Shown piece by piece: positions 1 to 7,517 of a stretch of DNA of 14,029 bases. Numbering within the stretch: position 1 is the first letter of the stretch; the number at the start of each line of letters is the position of its first letter. Below the pieces are notes generated by a model. It did no database searches, was not told the origin of the DNA, and worked only from the letters and a program-made list of their open reading frames with translations. Source of the DNA: Deltaproteobacteria bacterium UBA6967 (GTDB taxonomy: Bacteria; SAR324; NAC60-12); NCBI GenBank assembly GCA_002450295.1, contig DJYX01000229.1, positions 1-14,029 of the forward strand, in the 5' to 3' direction. The position numbers were made by a program, and so were the translations under genes.

Positions 1-1
1 T

Positions 2-901
2 CCGGCTGCCACCATGCTAAATTATGTCAACCCCATGGTGATGCTCTGCATGGCAATCAATCGCCTCACCCCCGAATTAACAATGGTTGGACTGTGTCAT
101 AGTGTGCAGGGAACCGCGGAAGAACTGGCCAAAGACTTGGGAGAAAACATCAAGGACATCAACTATTTCTGTGCAGGCATCAATCATATGTCCTTCTATC
201 TTCGTTTCGAGAAGAAAACCGCAAGCGGAGTCGAAGATCTCTACCCACGTCTGAGGGAAATTGAAGCGCAAGGACGCATGCCAGATGGAAACAGAGTTCG
301 TTATGAGATGTTGCGTCGCTTAGGGTACTTTGTCACTGAATCCAGTGAACACTTTGCCGAATACACCCCCTGGTTTATTAAGCGAGATCGCCCAGACTTG
401 ATCGAACGCTTCAATGTACCTCTGGATGAATATATCCGACGCTGCGAAAATCAAATTGCTGGTTGGGAAAAAACAAGACTGGAAATGGAAGATGATTCGG
501 CAGTAATGGAGGTTTGTCAGAGTCATGAATACGCTGCCGCCATCATCAATGCGCTGGAAAACGGTGAATCGACTGTGATCAATGGGAATGTGGCTAATCA
601 AGGACTGATCAGCAACCTCCCCCAGAATCTCTCCGTCGAAGTGCCTTGCTACATCGACAAGAACGGTATCCAGCCGATCAATGTAGGAGAATTGCCACCG
701 CAACTAGCAGCAGTGATGATGACCAATGTCAACGTTCAGCAATTGACAGTAGAAGCTGCCTTGACAGGGAAAAAGGACTACGTTTATCAAGCCGCCATGC
801 TGGACCCACACACGGCTGCAGAACTCTCACTTGATGAAATCTGGAATCTTGTGGATGACCTACTGGAGGCTCATGGAGACATGATTCCTCCTTTGAATTG
901 A
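2..901 (+). CDS. GH4-family glycosidase (alpha-glucosidase/alpha-galactosidase type), 5' partial
   Basis: The reading frame is open from base 2, and the residues before the first ATG at 14 already align with the paralogue at 10338, so the gene is cut by the window edge. Aligned to that paralogue it lacks about the first 138 residues, including the NAD-binding GxGS segment. GH4 enzymes hydrolyse glycosides by NAD+-dependent oxidation at C3 and elimination, with a Mn2+ bound by Cys and His. Both ligands are visible: Cys in GLCHSVQG (codon 95-97) and His in AGINHM (codon 185-187), 30 residues apart as in the paralogue. TESSEHFAEY and the C-terminal ELSLDEIW...HGDMIP block are also shared. By eye it is roughly two-thirds identical to the third GH4 gene. 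The PhyH gene follows after 13 bases, so co-transcription is likely. Substrate is not determinable; alpha-galactoside or alpha-glucoside is the family default. Confidence 0.9.
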   Translation, partial: PAATMLNYVNPMVMLCMAINRLTPELTMVGLCHSVQGTAEELAKDLGENIKDINYFCAGINHMSFYLRFEKKTASGVEDLYPRLREIEAQGRMPDGNRVRYEMLRRLGYFVTESSEHFAEYTPWFIKRDRPDLIERFNVPLDEYIRRCENQIAGWEKTRLEMEDDSAVMEVCQSHEYAAAIINALENGESTVINGNVANQGLISNLPQNLSVEVPCYIDKNGIQPINVGELPPQLAAVMMTNVNVQQLTVEAALTGKKDYVYQAAMLDPHTAAELSLDEIWNLVDDLLEAHGDMIPPLN

Positions 902-914
902 AGCCAAAGGTATT

Positions 915-1778
915 ATGAAAGGATTCGATTACGGCCCAATTTCTCCTCGCGACGTTTATTTCTTTGACCTTAACGGGTATATCGTTCTGAGAAATGCATT
1001 GAGCACTGAAGAAGTGAAGGCGCTGAATCAATGCATTGACTCAATTCCTGAACAAGAACCTGGAACTCTATACGGAAATGTACATTTCCACGACTACAAA
1101 GATGATGGACAATCAGGTCTGAATCTGCAGCAAATCTATGAGGCTGGTGAACCCTTTGAGAGGCTGATAGATCATCCTGCTTGGATTGAACACATGAAGT
1201 TATTTGTAGGGGGGCAGGGAACATTCGATCATGCGCATGGACCACTATTCATTGATGAGAATTTTGTAAATTTGCGGGGTATTGGCAAAGCAATCGGGAT
1301 GCACTCAGGTGGCTATCCTTCAATCCTCAGAAATCAATATCGCTTCCATGGGGGGCGCTTCATGTGTGGTCAAGTGAACGCTCTGATTGCCCTGACAAAC
1401 ATAGGTCCAGGTGATGGTGGAACTGTCCTTGTTCCTGGCAGCCACAAGTCCAATTTTGAGCATCCAGACTTAAAGAAAGTGGCAATGCGTAGCGAAGGTT
1501 TCGGTGATTTGATCGAAGGAGCTATGGAGATCCAGATGGCAGCCGGAGATGTGCTAGTTTTTGTGGATGGAATCTGTCATGGTTCAGCCAAGCGCAGTAA
1601 CAGTGGTATTCGACGAATTGCTGTTTATCGATATGGACCTTCCTGGGGAAATTTCCGACACCAGTACCGACCCTCAAAGGAACTATTGAAACGACTCACG
1701 CCAGAACGCAGGCAGATAGTCGCTCCCTATACAATGTGGGATTCTGAAATAAATCAGCCTGAAAAGACTCATGCCTGA
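915..1778 (+). CDS. PhyH (phytanoyl-CoA dioxygenase) family protein, HxG variant
   Basis: This 287-residue protein has the PhyH layout: an N-terminal FDLNGYIVLRNALS segment, then a double-stranded beta-helix core with IGPGDGGTVLVPGSHK (about residues 163-178). The family uses Fe(II) and 2-oxoglutarate for hydroxylation, with an HxD...H metal triad and an Arg that binds 2-oxoglutarate. Here the candidate proximal motif is H130-S-G132, the distal His is H222 in GICHGS, and R233 lies 11 residues after it, the same offset as in human PHYH. The Asp is therefore replaced by Gly, as in non-heme iron halogenases; an uncharacterised oxygenase subfamily with this motif is equally possible. The start is supported by AAAGG at 906-910. 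Its 3' end overlaps the next PhyH gene by 8 bases, implying coupled translation. Substrate unknown; cytoplasmic, with no signal peptide. Confidence 0.85.
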   Translation: MKGFDYGPISPRDVYFFDLNGYIVLRNALSTEEVKALNQCIDSIPEQEPGTLYGNVHFHDYKDDGQSGLNLQQIYEAGEPFERLIDHPAWIEHMKLFVGGQGTFDHAHGPLFIDENFVNLRGIGKAIGMHSGGYPSILRNQYRFHGGRFMCGQVNALIALTNIGPGDGGTVLVPGSHKSNFEHPDLKKVAMRSEGFGDLIEGAMEIQMAAGDVLVFVDGICHGSAKRSNSGIRRIAVYRYGPSWGNFRHQYRPSKELLKRLTPERRQIVAPYTMWDSEINQPEKTHA

Positions 1779-2685
1779 AATACCCACCAAAGATGTTGGT
1801 CGTTCGCCTGAAGGTGGACATTTGCCAAATCTGACTCCTGCTATCTCACCGACCTCTGCGAACAAAACTTTTTCATTAACTCCTGCTGAACGGATACATC
1901 TGGATATCTACGGTTATGTTGTTTTAGAGAAGGTACTCGCAAAGGCCGAGGTTGATTTATTGGTGGAGACAATTCTACAGTTTGAACAGGATTATCAACG
2001 GGACAAAGTACCTCCCAAGTCTCATATGTTCTTTACCTCAACCACTTGGGATTTCTTCCGGATTGACAATCTCCCCCATCTTGCATCATGTTTCCGCGAA
2101 TATGTTACGAACCCAAAGATCGTAGGACTTGCTGAAGATGCAGTGGGTGGCAGTGTGCGACTAGAGCAGTCCGATGCCCACATTCGCAGGCGAGACCTGA
2201 ATCAACCGGTCTCAGAAAACTATGGATGGCATCGAGGATTCGACCCAGCTTTCAGTTATCGCAGCAAAGGTTTGTTCCACTGCCCGTTTGTAAAATGCCT
2301 AACAAACCTCACTGACCTGGGGCCAGATGACGGAGGAACAACCGTGATCGCTGGCAGTCACAAAATGGTTGATATTTCGGAGAGCTTGTTGATTGATGCT
2401 GTCAGGGAAAGACCTGAGTTGCGACATCAAGTTGTTGCGCCGGCAGGCTCCACCTTACTTTTTTTCGAATCAACGATTCACGCGGGTGGAATCAATCGAT
2501 CGGGGAAAGATCGCTTGCTGATTCTTGGTGGATACACTCCGGATTTCTTTCAGCCTTGGTTTGATTACGAGCCAAATCCTGAATTCTTAGGAACCCTTTC
2601 CGCTGAGGAAAAACCCTTTTACAATGGTAGCCGCAAGTACCACTGGCGCAAAATGAACCGAGATTTAACGGACCCCAAGGTTTAA
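1771..2685 (+). CDS. Second PhyH (phytanoyl-CoA dioxygenase) family protein, HxG variant
   Basis: This is a 304-residue PhyH-family protein, divergent from its upstream neighbour but with the same architecture: LDIYGYVVLEKVL near residue 45-56, then LGPDDGGTTVIAGSHK at about 183-198. The metal-site region reads YGWHRGFD, giving H154-R-G156 where HxD is expected; the distal His is H237 (TIHAGG) and R248 follows 11 residues later. The first 35 residues are Pro/Ser/Thr-rich and precede the fold, so translation might start a little later, but ATG 1771 overlapping the upstream stop fits translational coupling. Only a weak ribosome site is visible, which suits coupling. Two adjacent non-identical PhyH proteins could act successively or as a heteromeric pair (inference). 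The protein is probably a cytoplasmic Fe/2-oxoglutarate enzyme of unknown substrate. Confidence 0.85.
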   Translation: MPEIPTKDVGRSPEGGHLPNLTPAISPTSANKTFSLTPAERIHLDIYGYVVLEKVLAKAEVDLLVETILQFEQDYQRDKVPPKSHMFFTSTTWDFFRIDNLPHLASCFREYVTNPKIVGLAEDAVGGSVRLEQSDAHIRRRDLNQPVSENYGWHRGFDPAFSYRSKGLFHCPFVKCLTNLTDLGPDDGGTTVIAGSHKMVDISESLLIDAVRERPELRHQVVAPAGSTLLFFESTIHAGGINRSGKDRLLILGGYTPDFFQPWFDYEPNPEFLGTLSAEEKPFYNGSRKYHWRKMNRDLTDPKV

Positions 2686-2708
2686 ACAATCAACTGAAAA
2701 AGTAGCAC

Positions 2709-4187
2709 ATGCGAATCGCTTTTATTGGTGCAGGCAGCGTCGGCTTCACACAGAAATTAGTTCGGGACATTCTCACTGTTCCAGAACTACACGAGACGGA
2801 ATTTTCCCTCCAAGATATCTCACAAGATAATCTTGAGATGGTGAAACAACTGCTTGAAAAAGATATCTCCGCAAATGGATTACCAGCAAAAGTCTTGTCT
2901 ACTACAGATCGAGCAGAGGCACTAGCTGGTGCAAAATATGTCATCAACTGCTCTAGAATCGGAGGCTTGGAAGCCTTCCGACATGATATTGAAATCCCGT
3001 TGAAATACGGAGTGGATCAGTGCGTCGGAGATACAGTTTGTGCCGGTGGAATCCTTTACGGACAGCGAAGCATCCCTGCAATTCTTGATTTTTGTGAGGA
3101 CATTCGCAGCTATGCTGAGACCGATGCTCTCTTCCTAAATTACGCCAACCCAATGGCGATGAACACTTGGGCGGCCTTAGATTATGGGAAGGTCAACACG
3201 ATTGGACTCTGTCATGGAGTGCAAGGAGGCGCAAAACTCATCGCTGAAGTACTTGGAGCAGAGGATCCCAAAGACTTGGAATATGTCTGCAGCGGGATCA
3301 ACCACATGACTTGGTATATCCAACTCAAACTTCGTGGTCGCAGTATTGAGAAGGCAGAGCTAGTCGAGGCATTCCGAAAACATCCAAAGTACTCAAACCA
3401 AGAAAAAGTCAGAATTGATGTGCTCGAGCGATTCGGAGTGTTTTCGACGGAAAGCAATGGACATCTTAGCGAATATCTTCCCTGGTATCGAAAACGACCT
3501 GAAGAAATCAATTCATGGATTGACTTATCAGACTGGATTCATGGCGAAACTGGAGGTTACTTACGAGTTTGTACAGAACGTCGAAACTGGTTTGAAGATG
3601 ATTTTCCAAGATGGTTGAACCAAGCAGGGTTGCCCTTGGAACAATACGAGCGCTCAACGGAACACTGTAGCTATATCATTGAGGCTCAAGAAACTGGCAG
3701 AGTTTACAGAGGGCACTTCAATACCAAAAACAATGGCGTGATCAAAAATCTACCGGATGATTGCATCATTGAATCGACCGGCTTCGTCGACCTCTTCGGT
3801 ATGCACATGGCTTCAGGGATTGAATTACCGATGGGTTGCGCCTCTGCCTGCAGAACTTCGATTGATGTCCAGCGAATGTCAGTTGAAGCTGCAATGAACG
3901 GAGATGTGGATTTACTCAAGCTGGCTGTGCTGCACGATCCCCTGGTTGGGGCGGTTTGTTCACCAGAAGAGGTATGGGCTATGGTTGATGAAATGTTGAT
4001 CGCTCAAGCCCAATGGCTGCCTCAATACGAAGAGGCGATTGAACCGGCCCGACAACGACTTTCAAAAAACACTATCAAAACCCGAACTTGGACGGGAGCA
4101 GCCCGCAAAAAGGTTCGTAATGTTGCTGAACTGAAAGAGGATGTCCACGCCAGCCTGATGGTCGAGGACGACGCATTTCAGCCCTAA
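2709..4187 (+). CDS. GH4-family glycosidase, complete (second paralogue)
   Basis: This complete 492-residue GH4 protein (family usually about 430-490) starts with the Rossmann motif GAGSVGF (residues 7-13) for NAD+. It continues with GDTVCAGGILYGQRSIP (108-124), LNYANPMAMN (143-152), the metal-binding Cys168 in GLCHGVQGG and His199 in CSGINHM. TESNGHLSEYLPWYRKR lies about residue 240-256. The TESNGH version and longer C-terminus place it in a different GH4 branch from the genes at 2 and 10338, which carry TESSEH, so it probably has a different glycone or linkage preference. Import by an ABC system instead of a PTS suggests a non-phosphorylated substrate. It follows the PhyH pair after 23 bases with only a weak purine-rich ribosome site. 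Exact activity (alpha-galactosidase, alpha-glucosidase, alpha-glucuronidase) cannot be told from motifs. Confidence 0.93.
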   Translation: MRIAFIGAGSVGFTQKLVRDILTVPELHETEFSLQDISQDNLEMVKQLLEKDISANGLPAKVLSTTDRAEALAGAKYVINCSRIGGLEAFRHDIEIPLKYGVDQCVGDTVCAGGILYGQRSIPAILDFCEDIRSYAETDALFLNYANPMAMNTWAALDYGKVNTIGLCHGVQGGAKLIAEVLGAEDPKDLEYVCSGINHMTWYIQLKLRGRSIEKAELVEAFRKHPKYSNQEKVRIDVLERFGVFSTESNGHLSEYLPWYRKRPEEINSWIDLSDWIHGETGGYLRVCTERRNWFEDDFPRWLNQAGLPLEQYERSTEHCSYIIEAQETGRVYRGHFNTKNNGVIKNLPDDCIIESTGFVDLFGMHMASGIELPMGCASACRTSIDVQRMSVEAAMNGDVDLLKLAVLHDPLVGAVCSPEEVWAMVDEMLIAQAQWLPQYEEAIEPARQRLSKNTIKTRTWTGAARKKVRNVAELKEDVHASLMVEDDAFQP

Positions 4188-4216
4188 GCAGCCGCCGGTG
4201 CGACTGCTGAATCCCG

Positions 4217-4236
4217 CTTGGCAGGAAGCTGTCAAG
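4217..4236 (+). other. Intergenic stem-loop upstream of the binding-protein gene
   Basis: CTTGGCAG and CTGTCAAG form an 8-bp stem with one G-U pair around a GAAG tetraloop, in the 99-base gap between the GH4 gene and the binding-protein gene. It is followed by TATTCT, not a T-run, so it is at best a weak terminator. It may instead act as a processing or 3'-end-stabilising element that lets the binding protein be expressed at a different level from the upstream genes. Function is inferred from position only. Confidence 0.4.
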
Positions 4237-4244
4237 TATTCTGA

Positions 4245-4257
4245 ACCCCAATGGGGT
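4245..4257 (+). other. Short GC hairpin before the binding-protein start
   Basis: ACCCC-AAT-GGGGT forms a 5-bp perfect stem with a 3-base loop, 8 bases after the larger hairpin and about 30 bases upstream of the binding-protein ATG. There is no downstream T-run. It could be chance or part of a two-hairpin intercistronic structure. Confidence 0.3.
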
Positions 4258-4275
4258 CCTTCTCACCGTAAATAC

Positions 4276-4280
4276 GGAGG
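4276..4280 (+). promoter_or_regulatory. Strong ribosome binding site for the binding-protein gene
   Basis: GGAGG lies 6 bases before ATG 4287, the clearest Shine-Dalgarno site in the window. It fixes the start of the binding-protein gene at 4287 even though this leaves about 39 residues ahead of the hydrophobic signal core. It also agrees with the high expression usual for periplasmic binding proteins. Confidence 0.75.
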
Positions 4281-4286
4281 AAAGTT

Positions 4287-6410
4287 ATGACTTATCCTGA
4301 GTTCGAGATTAACGAGGAGAAAATTCTTTCTCTTTGCGATTCTGCTGAAAAAAAGTCAGCGCCATTCCGCGTTTTGGACAAAATTGGTAATCATGCCAAA
4401 AAAATTGCTCTCACCACCGCTCTTGGACTCTCAGTAGCAGGTGCTGCAACAGCCTTGGCTGATCGTATTCCAGCTGAGAAGAGCATGGCTACTCTTAAGT
4501 GGGATCTCGTAGGTCAAAGTGACTTGTGGGAGTACAAGGCTCTCCCAAGCTACAGTGAAGCGCCATTTCTCACTGAGATGGTAAAAAGTGGCCAACTACC
4601 TCCTGTGAAAGACAGGCTTCCCAAGGAACCACTTGTTATGAAAACCGGTGCAATGATTGATGGAACCGGTGAGTACGGTGGTGTTTTCCGGCATGTAATT
4701 GGTGGTCGCCCAGAAGGCTGGAATTGGCTAGCTGGTCAGCATCAGGGCTGGGGTGGCATCAACATTACTTTGCAAGAGTGCCTTGTCCGCCAAGGACCAC
4801 TTTGGCAGGTCAAGCCAGAAGAGCAGAATGGACCTCTACCTAATCTAGCAAAAAGCTGGAGTTGGAATGAAGACAAGACCTCTCTGACCATGAACCTTGT
4901 TGAGGGCGTCAAGTGGTCGGATGGAGATGCCTTCGATGCGGAAGATCTTCGCTTCTGGTGGGAAGACAACGTACAGGATGAAAAAGTCACCTCCAGGATG
5001 CCAAAAGATGGCATGGGAGTGGGCACTACCATGAGTGTAGTAGACCCCTACACAATTCGTTTTGACTTCCAAGAGCCTCAGGGTCCAGCCCGGGTTAGTG
5101 CGCTGGCTTATATTCAGGGATGCCCTGGACCCTCACACATCCTGAAAGATCACCATCCGCGCTACAATCCCCAAAAAACCTATGAAGATTACACCAATGC
5201 CCAACCAGCTGATGATCTGAAGAATGTAGTTTCATTAGGAATGTTTGTGGCAGTTGTGCATGCTCCGGATCAAATCGTGATCATGCGTCGTAATCCGTAC
5301 TACTGGAAAGTAGATGAGAAGGGTAATCAGCTACCCTACATGAATGAGATGCATTTTAAACTATCGACTTGGTCAGATAGAACCAAACAAGCGGTTGCAG
5401 GATCAGGTGACTTCTCAAACATGGAAAATCCAGGCAACTATGTTGAGGCGTTAAAGCAGTCACAAAGTGCTGATGCTCCAACCAAGGCTCAATTTGGCCC
5501 TCGCGTACTCGGCTGGAACCTGGAGTTCAACTATTCAATGGATGTTGGTGTTCAGAACGATGTGGATAGGGAGCTACGGGGATTGTTCCGAAATCTGAAG
5601 TTCCGCGAAGCGATTAGCCATGCGATTGACCGGAATGCAGTTGGACAGTCTATCGCTCGTGGTCCATTCACTCATCCTTGGGCTGGTGCATTCACCTCTG
5701 GTTCCCCCTGGTATGATGTTGATAGCATCAACTTCAGGGGCTACAACAAGGCTGGTTCCATGCAAATTCTTGATAGCCTCGGCATCAAAGACACGGATGG
5801 AGATGGTGTTCGCAACCTGCCAAAAACTGGTAGTAACATCGAAATTGATCTGTCTTATGACAATGGTGAGGCCACAGACAAGAAACAAGTTGATGCGGTC
5901 GCATCAATGCTCGGTGACGTGGGCATTCGCATCATTCCAAAACCATATGATGATCTTGATGCAATTATGCAGTCAGGAAATTTCAATATGGTTGAGCGGA
6001 GAAACCATTGGGTAGTGCCAACACGTGAAACATGTAGATTTCTCCCAATTTCTACAGGTTGTCCTCTGACTCACCCATCCAGCGCCGACGGTTCGAGGGA
6101 TCTCATGTCTTTTGAGAAAGAGATGGCCATCGCTGTAAATGCTATCCAGCAGTCATGGGACGCAGGAGAGATCTCAGCTAATGCTCGCAAGATTCAACAA
6201 CTCTGGACAGACAATGTCTACACTGTTGGTCTAGTTCAGGCACCTGCTGCATTGCTAGTCAATAAGCGAGTAAAGAACGCTCATCCTGGTGTACCTGTCT
6301 TCATGTTTGAGTGGGCGGAAGACTCATTGGTTCGTGAGCGGCTCTGGGTTCCAAAAGATCAACAAATCTCTGAGTTGATGCCTGGGGTTATTCCTACCTA
6401 CAAGCGCTAA
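4287..6410 (+). CDS. ABC transporter substrate-binding protein, family 5 (peptide/oligosaccharide type)
   Basis: This 707-residue protein is a periplasmic solute receptor of the Opp/Dpp-like SBP family 5. A Sec signal is visible: KK at 38-39, hydrophobic core about 40-57, cleavage probably after ALA (58). No cysteine follows the cleavage site, so it is not a lipoprotein. The mature domain shows SBP-5 traits such as LAKSWSWNEDKTSLTMNLVEGVKWSDGD, in which the region is converted to unfolding-lid numbering near residues 180-215, RRNPYYWKVDEKGNQLPYMNEM, FREAISHAIDRNAVGQ and an IKDTDGDGVRNLP segment near 500. It is longer than typical peptide receptors (about 500-600). Long family-5 receptors are known for oligosaccharides, for example alpha-galactosides imported by the rhizobial Agp system. 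With GH4 genes on both sides, a glycoside ligand is more likely than a peptide (inference). The n-region before the signal core is unusually long. Confidence 0.93.
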   Translation: MTYPEFEINEEKILSLCDSAEKKSAPFRVLDKIGNHAKKIALTTALGLSVAGAATALADRIPAEKSMATLKWDLVGQSDLWEYKALPSYSEAPFLTEMVKSGQLPPVKDRLPKEPLVMKTGAMIDGTGEYGGVFRHVIGGRPEGWNWLAGQHQGWGGINITLQECLVRQGPLWQVKPEEQNGPLPNLAKSWSWNEDKTSLTMNLVEGVKWSDGDAFDAEDLRFWWEDNVQDEKVTSRMPKDGMGVGTTMSVVDPYTIRFDFQEPQGPARVSALAYIQGCPGPSHILKDHHPRYNPQKTYEDYTNAQPADDLKNVVSLGMFVAVVHAPDQIVIMRRNPYYWKVDEKGNQLPYMNEMHFKLSTWSDRTKQAVAGSGDFSNMENPGNYVEALKQSQSADAPTKAQFGPRVLGWNLEFNYSMDVGVQNDVDRELRGLFRNLKFREAISHAIDRNAVGQSIARGPFTHPWAGAFTSGSPWYDVDSINFRGYNKAGSMQILDSLGIKDTDGDGVRNLPKTGSNIEIDLSYDNGEATDKKQVDAVASMLGDVGIRIIPKPYDDLDAIMQSGNFNMVERRNHWVVPTRETCRFLPISTGCPLTHPSSADGSRDLMSFEKEMAIAVNAIQQSWDAGEISANARKIQQLWTDNVYTVGLVQAPAALLVNKRVKNAHPGVPVFMFEWAEDSLVRERLWVPKDQQISELMPGVIPTYKR

Positions 6411-6439
6411 TCGCTTTCCCTACCAACTGAAGTGATAAA

Positions 6440-6445
6440 GGGGGG
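6440..6445 (+). promoter_or_regulatory. G-run ribosome binding site leading to an out-of-frame ATG
   Basis: A run of six G after AAA sits 5 bases before ATG 6451. That ATG opens a 39-codon frame (6451-6570, stop TAA) which is not the permease frame, while neither in-frame permease start has a visible site. The run may serve a leader peptide coupled to the permease, or it may be the true permease site if a base is missing just downstream in the C-run 6458-6461. Confidence 0.45.
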
Positions 6446-6488
6446 TTCTAATGAGCTCCCCTACTCATTCTACACATATTCAAAACTC

Positions 6489-7517
6489 ATGGGATTATTG
6501 CTCTTTCTGTTCAAGCGGATTATTGCCAGTATTCCACTACTGTTTGGGATCTCTTTTGTTTCATTTTTAATAATTTATGCTGTTCCCGGTGATTATGTCG
6601 ATGTTTGGTTAAATCAAACAATCTCAAGAACTGGTCAATCTAGAGTAGAGCTTGAGCCAATTGCGGCATTACTAAGGGAAAAATACGGATTTGACCAGCC
6701 TTTTATTATTCAGTACTTAAACTGGTTAAAGGGAATTTTAACAGAATTTGACTTGGGGCCTTCGTTTAGCCAATCTAGGCCTGTTTCTGAGCTACTAGGC
6801 CTTCGATTTCCAAGGACTATTGGAATAGCTTTAGTCACATTAATTATTGGCCAGATTACTGGAGCATTATTAGGTATTTATGCTGCCCTCAATCAGCATA
6901 AATTATCAGATACAGTTGCTACACTGATCGCATTTTCTGGAATTGCGATTCCAAAATTCATCATATCTATCGTAATTTTGTATTTCTTAGCTTTTGTATG
7001 GCACTCACCTTACATTGGAGCCATCCAATCCCCAGAATATATCTTGCAAGGATATTGGGATTGGAATCGATTAGTTGATTTTTTCTTCCATGTTTGGCCC
7101 ATTCTTTTAATTTCAATTTGGGCAGGACAAAGTTATATTTTAAGGATGATGCGTGGCAACTTATTAGATGTAATGAAGATGCAGTACATTGAAACTGCAA
7201 AAGCAAAAGGACTTAGTAAAAATCGTATACTTTTTATTCATGCTATACCCAATGCTCTGCATCCAATTGTGATGAATTTAGGTTCTAGATTTGACTATAT
7301 GGTTAAAGGCGAAATTGAAATAGCTATTGTCTTAGGAATACCTACCGTCGGACCTCTTATTCTTTCAAGTGTAGCATCAAAAGACATGTACGTCGTTTCA
7401 GCTATTTTTATGATGGTTGCTGTACTGCTTATCATAGGAAATTTGATAGCTGATCTTCTCCTCGCAATTCTTGATCCAAGAGTTCGAAATGCTACTATGG
7501 AGCATACAACTTCGTGA
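6489..7517 (+). CDS. ABC transporter permease, OppB/DppB type
   Basis: This is an inner-membrane subunit of the importer, 342 residues from ATG 6489. From this start the protein reads MGLLLFLFKRIIASIPLLFG, the usual OppB N-terminus running straight into the first membrane helix. The frame can also start at GTG 6432 (361 residues), adding 19 residues unlike the family; neither start has a clear ribosome site. About six membrane segments are visible, with the cytoplasmic EAA loop that docks on the ATPase at about residues 235-252 (ETAKAKGLSKNRILFIHAIP) and the typical LDPRVR near the C-terminus. The stop overlaps the next permease by 4 bases. The gene is distinctly AT-rich: six sampled 60-base lines gave 33-40% GC, against roughly 43-55% in sampled neighbouring lines. 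Confidence 0.9.
   Translation: MGLLLFLFKRIIASIPLLFGISFVSFLIIYAVPGDYVDVWLNQTISRTGQSRVELEPIAALLREKYGFDQPFIIQYLNWLKGILTEFDLGPSFSQSRPVSELLGLRFPRTIGIALVTLIIGQITGALLGIYAALNQHKLSDTVATLIAFSGIAIPKFIISIVILYFLAFVWHSPYIGAIQSPEYILQGYWDWNRLVDFFFHVWPILLISIWAGQSYILRMMRGNLLDVMKMQYIETAKAKGLSKNRILFIHAIPNALHPIVMNLGSRFDYMVKGEIEIAIVLGIPTVGPLILSSVASKDMYVVSAIFMMVAVLLIIGNLIADLLLAILDPRVRNATMEHTTS

Noticed and set aside
1435..1450. His in GSHK of the PhyH proteins as the distal iron ligand
   Set aside because: GSHK is a common family segment, but the later His (H222, H237) has the Arg 11 residues downstream expected for 2-oxoglutarate binding, so it fits the distal position better.
4218..4242. Promoter-like TTGGCA and TATTCT before the binding-protein gene
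   Set aside because: The spacing is 13 bases, and the first box is part of the hairpin stem, so a promoter is not supported.
5790..5825. DTDGDG segment in the binding protein resembling a calcium-binding loop
   Set aside because: Segments of this type are common in family-5 binding proteins at this place and do not by themselves show calcium binding.
6418..6442. Possible hairpin CCCT/AGGG hiding the G-run ribosome site before the first permease
   Set aside because: Only four Watson-Crick pairs plus G-U pairs across a 17-base loop; too weak to claim regulation.
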